Under the pieces are notes generated by a model, which saw nothing but the letters and a program-made list of their open reading frames with translations, was not told the DNA's origin and ran no database searches. From positions 108,963,996-109,027,995 of the forward strand of contig NC_090245.1 of assembly GCF_037325665.1 (NCBI RefSeq): DNA of 64,000 nt, given 5' to 3'. Position 1 is the first letter of the stretch; each line of letters starts with the position of its first letter. A program made the position numbers and the translations under genes. Source of the DNA: Littorina saxatilis (lineage: Eukaryota > Mollusca > Gastropoda > Littorinimorpha > Littorinidae). Shown in pieces: positions 10,043-22,941 of the stretch.

Positions 10043-13000
10043 ATAGTTATGAAAAACTATATTTCGAAAATGAAATCAAGACAGTACAACAGGCTAACCA
10101 GTACATAATATGCTGCATGATATACCTACAAAGTAGTGAAAGCATTAAGGCTGAATTGTGCATTGCTGAAATTGTTAAGAATAATATTGTTTTGAAAACA
10201 GACAGAAAACACAAATTACAGAAGGGGATCACAAGTCGACACTTGTCCATGAAAAACCATGGACAAGAATGTAGACAAAAATGGTATCAATACACATCAC
10301 AGCATTGTCACAAGCTAACCCACACATAAGTTGATTATGGAACATACTATTACCTGGAAATAGGCACTGAAAAGGGTTTCACAGCAACAATTGGTTTACA
10401 TCCTTATGTACACATGTAAGTATATGTTCAGTTATAATTATGAGCGTGAGGAAATAGATATCAAAACGTTGCAATGCAAATGGTGGACATAATTAACATT
10501 TCATGAGCCATTCTGAAATTGTTTCACCTTTTTACTAAAACTAGGCCTGGTATAAACAAAAAATAGAACATGAGAAGGGTAACAGTAAAAATCTGGTCAA
10601 GGAATGGAGCCACACAAAGTATTTGAAAACAGAAAATATGTTATCCAAACAGTTGGGTGACCAGCCCCATAAGGCTGAACGGTGCGGAGTTGATGTTATT
10701 CACAAAAACAAAACACTTAAATGAGAGTTGAGGACCATGCACTCACACAATGAAAACCTATTTAAAAAAACTATAAAAAATGAAATCAAAAGCATCACCA
10801 TATCCTAAACTAAGGCTAACAATGTCAATAAATGGCTGCATAAATGTCCAGAAAAAAATTGTTGAAAGATGCATAAGTCACATCATTGAGAGCATAGATT
10901 TGTCTGTTGTTTCATATTAGGATATAAACAGCCAAGAGCTTTCCAAGATCAATGCTGTGTGAGGTAATTGCCAAAATGGACCCACATACCATCTTCTTAC
11001 GTCTTAACACACCCAATCTCGTGATGTAAAGTATCCAAAACAAAAAAGTATTCTCCCTCTCACCAAGACTAATAGACTTCCATATAGGCTTTTGAGTTTA
11101 CTTGTACTTAATTGGGTGTTGCAGAGAGCGACTAAGGCTTACTTGGCGAGTCCAAAATTAATTATAAATTCGTACAAAATTTGCAGTGTTTGACTCCTTG
11201 CATGAAATTCAGTGAAACTTGGTATTTTTAAGCCCTAGGGGCTCCGTGAACCTGGAGTTGACATGTCAAGTAACTAACTGAAGGGCATGAGCCAAAATTA
11301 TTACAAAATATTGATTTAGAAAATTGATGAAGAAAACAAAATCAGTACGCATAATTGGAAACTGGCCTGTTAAGCATGCCTAATCATCTTGCTCCAATTT
11401 TTGTTTTCTTAAAGTACGAGCTAAACAAGAAATATCAAAATTGCAAACCACATCTAATGTCACAGACAGAAGAAATGCATCTGTAAAAAATACTTTAATT
11501 GTCAAGAATACATGTTGCCATAACGGCTTGGACTCCACAAATCATAGCAGAGCGTAATTGTTACAGATGGGTTAAGTTAAAGACTCAATTGATCTCCCAG
11601 TGTGAAAACAAAACTGTGTAAATAATACACCAAAACAATGAACATACAAGTAGGAAAAAGTGTTTGGCAGTCATGAATTACAAAAAGATTGGAACAAATT
11701 TGGCAGTAATCAATTACTATCATATCAATTACAAATGCTATCATAAAGTTATAATAAGGGGTTTGGTTTCCATAACAATACATGTTCTTATCTTTCTTGG
11801 TCCTTCTTTGCCGCACGCCTCAGAGTACCAAACTTTGTATTGAAGGCTTTCGTGAGTCTGGTTCCCGTCAATTTCAGGTGGTTGATTGCAAACACTGTAG
11901 ACAGAAATCAATGAGAATGTACAGATCACGGACAATACAAGACTTGCATATATGCAAGGCTTTCCACATACCAGCAACATTAAGGAAGATGCGGGAAGAG
12001 GGAATTAATAACTGAAAAGCTCCAACACATGCACAGAGAATAAAACAAGCAATGAAAACAAAAGTAAAGGGTCCTTGTACAGCTCAGGGTGACCCTAAAA
12101 AATGACGTCCTCAAAACAAAAAATGCTAACAACTTCTACATTATATAGTGACCAAATTATTTGTTATTCGGTGTACATTAACTTCAGTTTATATGGGATG
12201 TTTGTGCTCTTTTGGAAAAAAAGTCCAGATTTCAAGTACGAGGTTCGACATTTTAATTTATATGTGTGATTGTTTTACGTTTGTTATGGTATACCTGGTC
12301 ATTTACACAACCCAAAAGGAAACAACCCGCAAAGCTTACATGGAATAAGTTTGGCTACCACTCAATTTCAAACCCCATACTGAGTTGATCCCTGAATTTG
12401 GATGCACAACGGTGAGACCATTCAACCAAAAAACCTGCCACTTGGACCGATCATACATAAGACGTCAAATAAGAAGTAATTCGGCTAATTCGGAGATTTA
12501 TCTTTTTTCTTCTTTTTTGGTCCATCTGCTGAACTTTGAGTTTGATCAACAGTAAAGCCAGTAATTTCAGGCTCTTGCTTGTCAGAGGAAGAACGACATA
12601 TGTGGAAGAAATATCGTAACGTTGCAATGTTGACGGAGATTTGGATTTTCAAGTGGAACCGATAAGTAAGGAAAAGGGGAGGGTATTGTTTGCTCATTTA
12701 CAGCAGAACTGTCAGAGTCAGAAACATGGTCCTTTTGAGACTCATCGTTGGGAATCCATGTTGGGTCTGTGTCCGACAAATCGTAGTCCGAACTGGCACT
12801 GTCTTTGTCCTGAAACATAAATGAAAGGGGTTTATCACATACGCTACATGCATTTTAGGTAAGAGAGCATGGGTCGTTAGTCAAGTAATTGCTGAATGCC
12901 TTTCAATTGGAGTTATTTCTAAGATCGTCTCAAACACAACTGCACCGTTGTCAATCTCACCACGTGCTTCAAATTCTTTCTGTATCATTCCTTATTGAAG

Positions 13001-13061
13001 TTATTCCCGTGAACAGAATTAATTTTCCAAAGTATTCTTATTTTGGTGACAAGATGGTAAC
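10043..13061. other. AT-rich stretch without a recognised gene
   Basis: Only short ORFs occur. One on the minus strand (about 12582-12818) is acidic and rich in Ser and Asp (SSDYDLSDTDPTWIPNDES) and could be an exon or an old transposon ORF, but it matches nothing I can name. No RNA gene or transposon end was identified. Confidence 0.4.
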
Positions 13062-13101
<40 letters not shown>

Positions 13102-13262
13102 GAATATTTATAACGCGCACATATCTCACCAACAGGCGACTTGGAGTGCATCAGGGGTCTTGTAAGGTGATCCGCTGACTTGCTCTTGGGGCAGGGAGGG
13201 AGATGCCATTTCTGCAGGTGCTTTTGACGCCTTTTTTGATTCATACTGTCGTCGCCTCCTGA
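13062..13262 (-). repeat. SINE-like 3' fragment with (ATT)n tail
   Basis: Read on the minus strand, the segment ends with a GTGCGCGTTATAAATATTCG-type motif followed by an (ATT)n run (13063-13099 on the plus strand). This is the usual end of tRNA/Deu-type invertebrate SINEs. The upstream part to about 13262 probably belongs to the same element; no tRNA-like head is visible. Confidence 0.5.
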
Positions 13263-13653
13263 AACAGTCATTGGTATTCATTCAAGTACTTGCCTAGCAA
13301 GAAGACCTACTTCTGAATTACTATTTGATCTAAGTTGCTGCCAAGTTTCGTAGCTGTAGAACGTGAGGGTGGTGCTGAATCCAGAAAATGCGTTGTGGCT
13401 GCCACTGCCTTCTGCTGTTCTGTTGCTGTGAACAGTGTCCGGAAGGACGACGTTGATGTTCGCACATACATATGGCCCAAAGTCAGAATAGGTGTCCATT
13501 TTTGTGACATACAAAATCAATTTTAAAAATGAACATTTTCTTTGTTTTGAAAATAGAGATGTATTTTAGAGCATAAATACACAAGGAACAGCTATGATTT
13601 AAGAAAACTCATGTTTGATCACTTCACAGATTCAGGTTTAAAAGTTTGCAGGA

Positions 13654-15831
13654 GTTCATAACTTCACACCGTCACAAAATTTAGACTTGTTAAATCATTG
13701 TTGCTACATGTATTGGGTCTGTTTTAGACATCTGAGCAAATTGCTACAGCAAATTACTTTGCATTTCAAGCAAGTTAAACTTGTTTTGGCCACGCATGAT
13801 GCAGATGTGAACTCCATTAATGGGAAGTTCATAACTTCACATAATTTACTTTTATTGGTATAATAAATTTAATTTATACAGGCAGGAAACAATTTGTTTT
13901 GTTTTTTAATCTGAAAAAGGTGAGCTGGAACATGAAGGTAATTTTTGAAGATGAAGTGTGGAGAAGATTTTTTGGTTATCTGTATTATTTATAGAAATTA
14001 ATATTGTCACAATTTTTTCACAGCAAATATTGGCATAAGTTATCATTAAATCTACAATTTTGCTGTTTTTGTGCAAAATGTGCTTGAAAAGTACCATCAA
14101 AAGGATTTCAATACACCAAAATGTTTGTCTGACTCAAAGAGTTGGCAGAAACTGAAAGTTTTTTTAGAATGTCCTAGGAGTTCATAACTTCACACCGTGA
14201 CATCACAAACTATGGCTAATTCAAACCAAAGTAAGAAAGTGCATATGTCATCTTATTTTCTCTCCAGCTACTCTTTGTAATCAACATACAACTAAGTAAT
14301 AAAAGTAAAACATTTGTGAAAACAAACGATAACAAAAATCATAAAATGTGAGCGTGCGCATAACTTCACAAGAATTTTTGTTATGTTGGTCTCTAGTACA
14401 GTTACTGTATAATATATTTGCAAAACAATGACAAACTGAGAACACAGAGTTATAGTATAGGCTAAAGCTGCACTTATATTACAAAATCAGATTTTAATTG
14501 CCAAAATAAAACAAATTGTTTGAAACTTGTGAAAGTTCATAACTTCACATCAATCACACATTTATACTAAAATAACTAACTAAAGTCTCTTGCAAATAAT
14601 TCTAAACAACTTAATGATTTACTTAACCAAACTCAGTCATGAAAACTGTTACCGAAATCATTATTTAGTTAGTGTTTATGTCAGCTGACTGTGTGTTCAT
14701 AACTTCACATCATTTATTTAACTGAAAAGCTACGGACTAAAATCTGCTGGTAAATTAAAATAAAAATGACATCAAACTGTAACAGCCTACTCTGGAGAAG
14801 AGCAGCACATCATTTGAGGTAGTGATTTAGTGTAGTAAATTAATTATTGTGTATAAATCATACTCATGGCATGTGTTCATAACTTCACACCGTGGGGCTG
14901 AGGGTCAGTTGATGTGAAGTTATGTACACCGTGCAGTCAACCCAGATTCATGCTGGAATTATCAAAATGTAATTTTGAGGGTTGATATTCAGAAAACTTC
15001 TTACAAAATGTCCAGATAAAGTCAAATGTACTCTTTTGCTATTAACAAGGCATTATTTTAAACACGCCCTTGAAAAATAAGCTTGAGTTATGTGAAGTTA
15101 TGAACTTCATGACAAAACGGCTAAGTACTTCAGAAAGAAACAGTCAGCAGCCAGTAGATTCTTTTTGTGATGAAAATCATGGTACAGTGTAATTTGGAAA
15201 CTGAAAATAGTCATTTTACATATATTTTGGGTTTTGACATGAGTTAGTAACTCTCACATAAAAATAGTGCGCAAGACACAGAGAAAATGGCTAACTAAAG
15301 CATACTGCTTGACTTTAGTGACAAAAATTGCTTAGTATCTAAATCTAATGTACTTTTATATGCAAAATTGCTGTTCCACTACAACCTTAACTTTCATGGC
15401 TAGCATTTAAGGACAAAAAACACTCTCAGTGGAGATAGTAGGAAAGTTCATAACTTTCTCACAAGAATTTTTTATTTCTCAATTACTCAAACACCAATGA
15501 ATGAACTTGATGCAAACTTTCAGTGTGACTGCTGCTAGTGGATCCAAATGCATTACAAAGCTAGGTGTTCCCCAACCAGTCAATTTACTCATTTTATAAG
15601 GCAAAAGGTTGGAAAGTTCATAACTCTTTTTTCACAAGAAAATCTGCACGTAAACTTCAAACTACTTTTGAACATGCAAAAACAAGTCAAACAACCCTTT
15701 TTATGTTTTATACCTCTGCAAAACATACTGTAAAATACTTTTTTACAAAAATATATCAGGTTTCAATCTTTAATTATTATTTAGAGCTGATCAGTGAACA
15801 AAAATGAAGTCTTACGGAAATAGTTATGAAC
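13654..15831. repeat. Interspersed near-palindromic motif array, period about 177 bp
   Basis: The 15-mer GTTCATAACTTCACA or close variants begins at 13654, 13827, 14180, 14356, 14535, 14695 and 14875, and in reverse orientation at 14913 and 15091. Looser copies lie at 15243, 15446, 15616 and (reverse) 15822. Most spacings are 160-180 bp, or twice that. The fullest copies show dyad symmetry, AAGTT-CAT-AACTT. The DNA between copies shows no obvious shared sequence by eye. No coding frame spans the array. It could be a very old satellite with one conserved box, or a set of binding sites. Confidence 0.7.
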
Positions 15832-15839
15832 TTTCTGTG

Positions 15840-16773
15840 AAATTTTGTCTCCCCATTTTCTGCAGGCTCACTGACAAAATTCAAAAACTTTGCTTTGTCA
15901 AAGGTACATTTGAGTTTTGCTGGCTCAGTGAAAAGTCATTCATGACATTCTGTCCCATAAATATGACAGAGTAGACCATGTTTCAATATGCTGTAAGGTC
16001 ATGTCACAAAAAATGGCCAAAATGTAGTGCTGCTGACTTCAGATAATGGCGACATTTTCATTAAAAACAACAACTGAGCACACAATGTTTCTCTAGGTGT
16101 GTACTTCATACTTTATTTTACAAGTCTCATTAATCTTTACAAGGATTTTATTTTTCTTTGATGTACAAATCAGGTTAGAGCCAAGGTTGCACAGCTATTT
16201 CAGCTGTGGACACCATTTCAGACTTAAGGCCATATAGTAGTTGTCTCTTTTGATCAGTTTCTTCAACGAAAGTGTTCTAGGTGGCATGTCTTTGAAACTT
16301 GTATACAGGTTAGAGTTGAAGATCTGGATAATTTGGGGCGTTGACCCATCAGTTGGTGCAAGTAGAACGAAAAAGTGTCATCGGTTCTTGTTTGCAACCA
16401 CGGGCGACTTCTTCAGAATTGTTCCTTCCAGGTCGAAGGTGGATGTTTCAGCCTGAAAGTGAAAGTAAATGAGAGTTGCACGTATTTGAAATGTGAAATT
16501 GACAGATGTTGTTCTTGATAAGAGTATTGATGAATTGTACATAAAAAAATTATAAATGTTTTGTCAGATTTATGTGTAAAAAGAGTATGAAAGACATGTA
16601 CAATTGCTGTTTTGTAATATGTAATACGCACTTAGAAAATGAACATAATGTGTTTGCTGACATCAGTGAGAGTGAGACTAATGATAGAATGTAGTCATTT
16701 ACATAATATTGTCCGTTGTTTGTGAAATTTAACAGACAGACTGTGTTTTGCCAAGCTGTTGAAGAAAGAAACA
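15840..16773. other. No gene seen
   Basis: This AT-rich sequence lies between the motif array and the helicase fragment. Only short chance ORFs are present. Confidence 0.4.
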
Positions 16774-17250
16774 TTATTGCTGAACATTGTCATCGTCATG
16801 AGCTGGGTTACTTATCTCTCGCAGTCTGCCATATTCTTCCAAAACGTCATCTGAACAATTGACCTTTGCAGGATCAAAGCGTAAAAGTGTTAGTCCTTCC
16901 AAAGTTCTTAATCTGCTCAAAGCAACATAACTCATGCCTTTTTCAAAAACTGAAGAACCAATGTCAAGAGCTGCTTTGTCAAGAGACAAACCTTGCACCT
17001 TATGAATAGTGCACGCCCAGCAGGGTATCAGTGGAAATTGACTGCGCACAATTTGATGACCCAAGTAGCTGAAAGTATGTTCAATGGGCTTAAAGTGTAA
17101 GGCTGGAATAGTTACTGTGGAGTCTGACAACATTGATTGGCACAATTTGTTATGCTCGTTTACATCGACTTTTCTTGGAAATATGTGCAGTACTGGCCCC
17201 TGATGTTGATTGACAACACTATCTTGTTCAATGATAGCACACTGTGTACC
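16774..17250 (-). pseudogene. Pif1/Helitron-type DNA helicase C-terminal fragment
   Basis: The minus-strand frame, open from about 17250 down to 16774, contains GPVLHIFPRKVDVNEHNKL, then IHKVQGLSLDKAALDIG and YVALSRLRTLEGLTLLRFD. These are the last motifs of superfamily 1 helicases of the Pif1 type, which Helitrons also carry. The Walker A and B motifs would lie upstream on the minus strand, and a stop precedes this piece, so the gene is truncated or an intron intervenes. No Helitron termini were identified. Confidence 0.7.
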
Positions 17251-17429
17251 CTGTTACAAACCAGCACCACACAGCCAGCCAGCCACATCTGCAATTCACA
17301 TCTTCAATTCTCAGGTGGGGCGGTAGATGCTGGTGTTGTCGCTCTGATGCACGGGGTCAGTGTTCTGTATTGTTTCAGTATTGTTGATTTTGTTTTGCAT
17401 TCTACTCTCTTAATCTTAGACAATATGTG

Positions 17430-17771
17430 ATAACCGGCAAGGTGCTGACTTTCTTTTGTGCATTGTTGATGGTGAATGCATGTTAATTTATTTTTAATAT
17501 ACTTTCTTATGTGATAACCAATGTGCTATATTTTCTCAGGACAAAGAACAAATGTTTATTTTGAATGTTTTATGTATGTTATTATTACGGACACAAACGC
17601 TCAGCAATGTAATTTCTCTTTTAGAGATTAATAAAGTTATTGTATTGTATTGTATTGTATTGTATTGTATTGTATTGTATTGTATTGTATATTGTATTGT
17701 ATTATTGTATTATTGTATTATTGTATTATTGTATTGTATTGTATTGTATTGTATTGTATTGTATTGTATTG
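17430..17771 (+). repeat. LINE 3' UTR-like end with (TTGTA)n tail
   Basis: The segment TTTAGAGATTAATAAAG is followed by a pentanucleotide run TTGTA that continues from about 17638 to 17771 with a few indels. An AATAAA directly before a short tandem tail is typical of LINE 3' ends. No coding part of that LINE is visible upstream, so the left limit is approximate. Confidence 0.55.
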
Positions 17772-17779
17772 ATTTAGAC

Positions 17780-18731
17780 TAAAAGCGCCTAGTGGGTACT
17801 TACCAGCATCTTTTTTCGAATCTCGTATTTGGCAATTTATGTCTGTTTCTATTGTTTGTAAACATACATATTTTGGTAATACTAATACTAGTATCCAAAA
17901 GGTGTTTTTTAGATTAATGCCTATGCTTCCAAAAATGTCACAGTCAGATGTAACTTTTTATTCTGATTCCAGTGATACCTTTATTTTTTCTGAGGGATTA
18001 TTAGAAGCTGTGTTATGAATTTGTTAATCTTTTTAATTTTGCGCGTTTTTACGCACAAAAACGCCGTTGCACAAACACCTGACTTTAGAAGCATGAGAAT
18101 TCAATAATTAGAGCCAAAGGGTTATTAATTTAACTTTAACTTACACTTCAGAACATATAGATGGACTCCATTTTTTTCCAGCTATCACAATACCCTCTTG
18201 CAGCCACAATTCTCGTGTCAAAATTGAAAATCCTTTCAAAAATAGCACTTTTCTTCATCACAATACGATGCACATTTGATGACGAGAGGGCCGCGACCTT
18301 TAAATTGCAATAACTTTGCTTCTAATTATGCTACAGAAATGTATTTGATATCAATGGAATCACCTCAATGAGAGCCTTAATTTGCACATACTTACAAAGC
18401 CACTGCCGACCCTAAACATTTTTTGGCCATGACCAAAAAAATAAATAAAAAAATAAATATGTTGGGTTGTTTTTGCTATATGCCAAAGGCCAAATATGAC
18501 CCTGAAATGGGTCTTTGCCCTTAGCTGGGCTCATTTGTCAGTTCACAAGGAATTTGTCTTCACTTTTCGATAATCACAGACGTTTCAAACCTCCGCAAAA
18601 AAAAAAAAAGCTTACCTACCTACTTTATTTTTTGGGATCATGTTACCGGAAACAGACAACTTTTTTTGGCCCGACAGTTCACTAATCAGCATACATTGCT
18701 AGAAGACCACATAACTTGACTTAAAGCATTT
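17780..18731. other. No gene seen
   Basis: No conserved ORF, RNA gene or transposon terminus was recognised. Short A-rich runs occur near 18440 and 18598. Confidence 0.4.
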
Positions 18732-18745
18732 CAAAGGTGCACATT

Positions 18746-19772
18746 ATATATTACAAGATGGTATATGCCATATATGGCAAATGCCCTCATTACTTATCAG
18801 ATCTCTTGCCACCTTTAACTTCTGATGTTAACCCCTACCATCATAGAAGACCATTAGAAAGAAAAGTCCCCATGTGCAAAACTGAATTATACCGTCGATC
18901 TTTTTATACCATCTACTACTGTCCTGTGGAACACCTTGCCAGACAACATCAAAACAACTAACTCAATCAGCGATTTCAAACGCTATTTATCTACTCCTGA
19001 TTATAACGTACCTGCCTATTATTACTGTGGTAAAAGACTGGAAGAGATTTACCACTGCAGAATGCGCCTAAACATGAGTAATTTGAATTCTGACCTGTGT
19101 AAACGCCACCTACAGGGAAACCCACAGTGCGCTTGCGGCTACCCGAACGAAACAGCTGACCATTATTTGACACATTGTCCTTTGTACGTAGATGCTCGCC
19201 TGTCTACAATAAACACACTTCCTGTTAATTACAGACATGTTGAAATATTGTTAAATGGTAGCGAAAACCTTTCTCTTTGCACCAACAAGCTTGTTTTTGA
19301 AAGTGTCCAATCGTTTATCCATGAATCTGGTCCTTTATGTTGATTTGACTCAGTACCCATATTCATGCCAACAAACCTTATTTTATATGCATTTTTCAAA
19401 TGTATATATATTTAGCGAGCTACTGCTTACTTGCCACAGGACTATGGTTTGTAATGTACTATGTATATATTCTTATTTGTATGCGCTGCCAACTTCATCT
19501 TTTATATGTACCTACCGTTTTCTCCTCCCTCCTCCACCCTCCCCCCTCATCCTCCTGCTAGCTTTTTCTTATTCTTTCTGATTTACTTTAACTATGCTCT
19601 TCTTGTAGATAGTTCAACAATTGATAAGTAATGCTTGTCCGACATCATATTTGCGTTATTTTCCTACAACGTAGGGCGCGTAATATATATAAGCGTTTGC
19701 TTGAGTTCGTGTCCCTATTGTTTATCGTTGTATTTTTGTATCATGTTTGATTTAATAAAACATTGTTTAAAC
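18746..19772 (+). mobile_element. 5'-truncated LINE with perfect 14-bp target duplication
   Basis: Two overlapping frames (18757-18961 and 18936-19343) give the C-terminus of a LINE ORF2: PHYLSDLLPPLTSDVNPYHH, TELYRRSF, then LPDNIKTTNSISDFKRYL and a zinc-knuckle-like CACGYPNETADHYLTHCPLY. One frameshift separates them, an extra T in a T run near 18905. A 3' UTR of about 430 bp ends in AATAAAACATTGTTTAAAC. The target duplication CAAAGGTGCACATT lies at 18732-18745 and 19773-19786. The clade looks CR1/L2-like but is not certain. Confidence 0.88.
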
Positions 19773-19786
19773 CAAAGGTGCACATT

Positions 19787-22199
19787 TTTGCTGGAGCCTG
19801 AAAAACATGCGAACTTTTTTGTTTTACAAAATACTTGTAGTTGTACAGTTTTAGTTTCAATCAACAAATTTCTGCAAATGTTTTCGAAATTTTCCAACAA
19901 CTTCATTTTTAAATGTGCAATTGCAAATAGAAACTAGGAAAATGTGCCTTTTTTACACACTGAAACCACAGAAAAGAGACAGTAACCAAATGTCATGGTT
20001 CTGAAAAAGTTGATGAAAACACTCCAAAAGTCTAAGTCCAAGTTCCAACAGACGAAATCGGCAGGTCACGTGACATAAAATATCCTCAAATTTCTCAAAG
20101 CCAACATCAATTTAAGCTTCAGTTACTGTGTCAAACTGAAGATGAATCTTCACCTGTATGCTGGAAGCAAAAACATAACTGAATAAGTTAGCAGAATTAA
20201 ATACTGAGTCTCCATTATCAACACACCTAGCTGACCTCTTTTTGACAGTAACATTCTGTTTGTTTACGTTTGGAAACAGTTGATAAAGTATCCAAAAACT
20301 GGACACAAGTTGCGTTTTTTTCAGATAATATTAATATTATTAGCTCACTAAAACGTTCAACTTGCCAACAAATGACTTCAAGTTGAAGGATGGTAAAGGT
20401 GCGTTCCTATTTCCTTCCGAGATGCCCATGTCAGATCGGGGAGAAGAGTCGGCGAGCGTCAACTCGTCAATGGCGTCGTCGGGCGAAAAAAGCCAACTCG
20501 CTATGTAGTTGTCGGAGCACTTTCTGAGCGGTGGAGATGTAATCCAGCCAAACTAAGTCCACAGCCATGTAGATAAGGCTTCAAACTACCAGTGGCACAT
20601 TTTTACCGACAAATTCATCACCTAATTACGGAGACCGAAGCTTCGACAATTTATCCAACGATGCGAAGCAAGGTTTCACCTCATGTTTTCGGCCATCTTT
20701 GATGTATAAATAACCAGCGTTATCTCCCCTCCAATACTCTTCTCTGTTGCTTTGATGTGCGAAGCTTCCACTTTTCAGAAAAACAGGTTTTCCGAACCCA
20801 CCCTGACTCAAGCTCCGGGACACTTTTGGATTACGTTATCGGATCGTTCATCAATAGTGCACTTTGACAATATTATATAAAAATCTATTTTGTAGTTATA
20901 CAAATACAATGTACATAGAAAAGAAGACAAAAGATCAAGCTTTTTTTTGGTACCAAGCTTATTTCTTCAAATTCAATAGCAGATAAGAAATCAAGCAAAG
21001 AAAAACATGTGATTTTTCAGGAAATTAGGTCAAAATCAGCAAATGCATGGAGTTTGAGGTTACTACTAATACTGTAATAGTGCAGTTCCGTGCCCACATT
21101 TGTAAATTGATTTTTGCTCATGCAATATAGATCTGATTTGCACCGGGTTTGCTTATGTACGATAATTTGATGTTTTCTCCTTATTTTGCTTATAACTTGG
21201 TTGTGATTTTTCGATAAAATCGAAGTGTTTGGGATGTTTGAAGAGCAGCACCGTTTACCCCCCAGATTTTAAAAACCTATAAAAAAACTAAATTGTTAAT
21301 TTTCCCGCCATTTTTTCAAAACGGACATTTTTACGAAATCGCATTTTCTTGCTTATAAACAGTAAACACCTGAAAGGGCATGTCTTAAAATAGTTTTTTC
21401 TTTCTTAGGGTGTTCAGGAATATTGAAATAAAAGTGAACACCAATGTCTAAAAGCTTTTCTTGTCACGAAAAGTAAAATAAAGTTAAAGACTAATAGAAC
21501 ATGCGTTGGTGTCAAAATCCCTTTACTTTATCTATGAAGTCATAAACTTACTTTCGTGTGTGCAAATTCACTTGGAATGCCTTTTGCTCGTTTAGATGTA
21601 AAAGATGATACCCATCCAACGTATTTCGTTAATATATTACCTTTGTCCAGTTATTGTCTGATATTTTATCTTAACATTTTAAACAATTGGTGATTGAAAG
21701 ATTGTTATTTTGAAAAATTCTTAGGAAACCATCCAAGATCATTACAACAAAAAAAATTGGGTTTTATAAAAACTCTTAAAACACCACTTTCAGGCCATTC
21801 TACGGAATATCTTTCGGGGACATAACTTTTGAGTACTTTACAAGCGTGTTTGCAAAATATCTTTCTTCAATTCTGTCTCTGCTAGGAATATGAGCATTAA
21901 AAAAAAAATTGGTCTCGTTTGTTTTCAGCCAGCAAGACTATAACATACTCTATACCTTGAGACCCTATTTTTTGTTACAACGCAAATTCCCGTTGTAATG
22001 AAATTAAAATTAAAAGTTGTCAAGTTCTGTTGAATGTTTTGCGACCCATTTGCATTCTAAAATGCTGTGGCAAAAGTTTTTTTTGCTTACATGCATTTCA
22101 AAAATTAGGAAGCCAAGTTTGGAAAAGTAATATCTTCGTTCGGTATTCACAAATTAATTTAAAAGTTCGTTTTTGCCACCCATCTTTATTCTAGATTAC
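19787..22199. other. AT-rich stretch without a recognised gene
   Basis: Only short ORFs occur, including a 65-residue minus-strand frame at 20626-20823 (GDNAGYLYIKDGRKHEVKP) that I cannot assign. No RNA gene or transposon end was recognised. Confidence 0.4.
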
Positions 22200-22212
22200 A
22201 ATCCAAACATTA

Positions 22213-22686
22213 TCCCGCAGTGGGGCACTGCGGTTATGAAATTAAAAGCCCCTCCTGTTTTTGGAACCGCAGGAGCTTTCTAGTTTGCTGTTAGGTAGAT
22301 TTTTGGTTCCTCTTTCCTGTCATGCTCTCTTTTTCTTCATGAATTCTTTTCTTTTTTCTGCCTTCTTGCTCATTCACCTGTATTTTTTCCAAAAATCTCT
22401 TCTCTTGCCGCTTGTCTCGCGATTCATGTATAGTTTAATCTGTTAGTGTTCTGATGTAAGTCCAGCAGTAGATAGGTTAAGCCTATTTTAACATACTGGA
22501 AACTGGTAATCTTCCAGTAGGTATTAATTTAGTTTTACTAAAGCCTGCTGGGACACAAGTAATGGGTTAGTGCATTTGTAAACAGGAATCGCTTGACAAG
22601 TGGCCCCCTTCATCCCCCCCTTCCTCGTCCTGATATGGCTCTGCGTAGTCGGCTGGACGTTAAGCAACAAATAAACAAACAAACAA
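22213..22686 (+). mobile_element. SINE-like retroposon with (AAAC)n-type tail
   Basis: This 474-bp unit starts TCCCGCAGTGGGGCACTGCG. It ends with GATATGGCTCTGCGTAGTCG, GGCTGGACGTTAAGC and an (AAAC)n-like tail. It is bounded by a perfect 13-bp duplication AATCCAAACATTA at 22200-22212 and 22687-22699. The last 50 bp resemble the 3' end of the tRNA-SINE at 31749-32050, while the body is different, so the two families appear to share a 3' end. Confidence 0.85.
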
Positions 22687-22770
22687 AATCCAAACATTAA
22701 AAACAAACTGTCAGTTATTGTTTACCTGCGTGGTAATGAGCATTTTTTAGGCAGCCTTTTCCAAAAGTAA

Positions 22771-22773
<3 letters not shown>

Positions 22774-22827
<54 letters not shown>

Positions 22828-22941
22828 CGAGTGTTGAAGTTTAAGTTTCTGCTATTTTTTTTTTGTCATTGCTTTATCTGTCTGTGTGTGTGTGTGTGCG
22901 TGTGTTCGACGGTGTGTGTGTGCACCCCCCCCCCCCCCCCA
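22774..22941. repeat. GT microsatellites and a poly-C run
   Basis: A (GT)n tract of about 50 bp starts near 22774. Shorter GT runs lie near 22883-22920, and about 17 C residues near 22924-22940. Confidence 0.9.

Noticed and set aside
13278-13520. Possible host exon with an Ig-like SDFGPYVCANI motif on the minus strand
   Set aside because: The similarity is limited to a few residues, with no neighbouring exons in phase and a SINE-like tail directly adjacent.
13654-15831. CRISPR-like reading of the 15-bp box with ~160-bp spacers
   Set aside because: The spacers are far too long and uneven, the box occurs in both orientations, and there is no nuclease gene.
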